Source of the DNA: Pirellulales bacterium
GTDB taxonomy: Bacteria > Planctomycetota > Planctomycetia > Pirellulales > JACPPG01
Direction: 5' to 3'
Length of the DNA stretch: 64,000 bases
Assembly: GCA_036499395.1 (NCBI GenBank)
Contig: DASYDW010000150.1
Coordinates: 1-64,000, forward strand
The notes under the pieces were generated by a model. It was not told the DNA's origin and did not search any database. It worked only from the letters and a program-made list of their open reading frames with translations. Both the position numbers and the translations under genes were made by a program. How positions within the stretch are numbered: position 1 is the stretch's first letter; the number at the start of each line of letters is the position of its first letter. Shown one piece after another: positions 63,065 to 64,000 of the stretch.

Positions 63065-64000
63065 GGCGCCGCTCCACCTCCGCCGCCGGTGCCGGGAGGT
63101 CGTCCACCGCCACCACCGCCGCCGGGAGGACGCATGTTTTGCATGATCTTCATTACTTCCGCCTTGTCGGCAAAGCCGTCACCGTTGGTGTCGGCGCCTT
63201 TGAGAGCCGTGCGGAATTGTTCGGGCAGCTCGGCCATTTCGGATTCTTCGAGCTTGCCATCGCTGTTCTTGTCGAGCCGTTCCATCATGCCGGCCACGCG
63301 TGAGGCGGGGTCGCCGCCACCGGCGCCCCCTTTCTTACGGCCGCCACCGGGACCGCCATCGGCTGAGGCCAGACGCTTCGCCTTTTCGCTGTCGTCGCGA
63401 GGCGGGGGCATCTTTGCCAGCATCTGCTTGTCCTCTTCCTCGCTCACGGCGGGCAGCTCCACATCCTTCAGGTACTTGCGCGGATTGCTTAGCACCACGT
63501 CATCGTTTTTCAGGCCTTCTTTGAGGACTACGAACTTATCGTTGGTGGCGCCAATGGTTACCTGCTTCGCCGCCAGGTTTCCACCGTCGGGCACGATGCA
63601 CCAATGCTTGCCGCCGCGCTCGAAGACCGCCTGGGCCGGCAATTGCATGGCGTTTTCTAATTGTTCGGTACGAATCGCCACCTCGGCCGTCATGCCCGGC
63701 CGCATGGCCACGGGCGGCTGCAAAATCTCGACGAACGTGGCATACTCTTTGACGTTGCTGCCAAACCAGCCGGTCGGCATCGGGTAGTCGCTCACTTTGC
63801 GGACGGTCCCCGCCAGTTCGGCGTTCGGCAAGGCATCCAAGTGGATCGTGACCGGCAATCCCTCGCGTACATAATCCACACGCGACTCATTGATCCGCGC
63901 CTTAACCTGCATCTTCGTCGGGTCGGGCAGGCGGATGATGATCTGCCGCTCGCGAATGACAGTCCCTTCCTGGATCACGATGTCCGAGCCGCTACGGCCG
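63061..64000 (-). CDS. Periplasmic adaptor (HlyD/MacA-like) with C-terminal EF-hands, partial
   Basis: The C-terminal 313 or so residues of an adaptor protein; the frame continues past the right edge. KMQVKARINESRVDYVREGL, then PGMTAEVAIRTEQLENAMQL and VPAQAVFERGGKHW-like beta-barrel segments match MacA/HlyD adaptors. Unusually, the C-terminus adds two EF-hand calcium loops, DKNSDGKLEESE and DTNGDGFADKAE, joined by a Gly-rich linker and ending in a poly-Gly/Pro tail. Its stop overlaps the ATPase start by four bases. Calcium could regulate or stabilise the exporter; that is inference. Confidence 0.85.
   Translation of the reverse strand, partial: GRSGSDIVIQEGTVIRERQIIIRLPDPTKMQVKARINESRVDYVREGLPVTIHLDALPNAELAGTVRKVSDYPMPTGWFGSNVKEYATFVEILQPPVAMRPGMTAEVAIRTEQLENAMQLPAQAVFERGGKHWCIVPDGGNLAAKQVTIGATNDKFVVLKEGLKNDDVVLSNPRKYLKDVELPAVSEEEDKQMLAKMPPPRDDSEKAKRLASADGGPGGGRKKGGAGGGDPASRVAGMMERLDKNSDGKLEESEMAELPEQFRTALKGADTNGDGFADKAEVMKIMQNMRPPGGGGGGGRPPGTGGGGGAAP

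Noticed and set aside
1-64000. CRISPR array
   Set aside because: No regularly spaced repeats with unique spacers were seen; the short repeats at 3414 and 5574 are iterons and palindromes.
1-64000. Type IV secretion or coupling-protein genes
   Set aside because: None of the genes between 1 and 13431 resembles VirB or VirD4/TrwB proteins; the element is mobilisable at most from what is visible.

Overview
The window looks like the chromosome of a planctomycete of the Planctomycetia/Pirellulales type. It is GC-rich and carries five secreted formylglycine sulfatases, two DUF1501 proteins, a PSD1-type cytochrome c protein (DUF1549/DUF1553), PQQ-propeller and EF-hand proteins, and MoxR/DUF58/BatA genes. 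This placement is an inference from gene content; no rRNA gene is present.

Bases 1-13431 are the right-hand part of an integrated mobile element that looks like a captured plasmid. It holds cargo (a DUF2971 protein and a membrane/secreted pair), an iteron plus DnaA-box origin, a parA / ribbon-helix-helix / repA operon, a non-coding zone with four 15-bp palindromes and a possible oriT, a short MobF relaxase, a VapBC-like toxin-antitoxin pair, an ankyrin protein, a serine resolvase with a WGR protein, an excisionase-like protein and a tyrosine integrase. The integrase gene runs into the antisense strand of a tRNA-Ser(GCU) gene (13432-13518), the likely attachment site. The left end lies outside the window. 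No type IV secretion genes are visible.

Bases 13893-29954 form an exported-protein and glycan region. An M28 peptidase with two PDZ domains is followed by a leftward run of four sulfatases. Divergent from these is a tandem of three large GT-C/TPR membrane proteins resembling the animal TMTC O-mannosyltransferases, then a fifth, iduronate-2-sulfatase-like sulfatase. The genes could make and trim a sulfated or glycosylated cell surface.

Bases 30138-43528 hold metabolic and secreted genes: an aminotransferase, 2-oxoglutarate dehydrogenase E1 and E2 (sucA, sucB), a Dabb-domain protein, a Tat-exported phosphoesterase, a DUF1501 protein, a PQQ propeller, an exported amidohydrolase and a NeuD-like acyltransferase. 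Bases 44116-50119 are a leftward operon of PSD1 cytochrome c protein, redoxin and DUF1501 protein.

Bases 50441-64000 contain two small unknown genes, mutY, small planctomycete-type proteins, a methyltransferase, a moxR-DUF58-BatA operon, a YwlC-YwlE (Sua5 plus low-molecular-weight phosphatase) fusion followed by rpiB, and a MacB-type ABC export operon whose adaptor protein carries EF-hands and runs off the window edge. A REP-like hairpin repeat occurs five times between chromosomal genes and was not seen in the mobile element.
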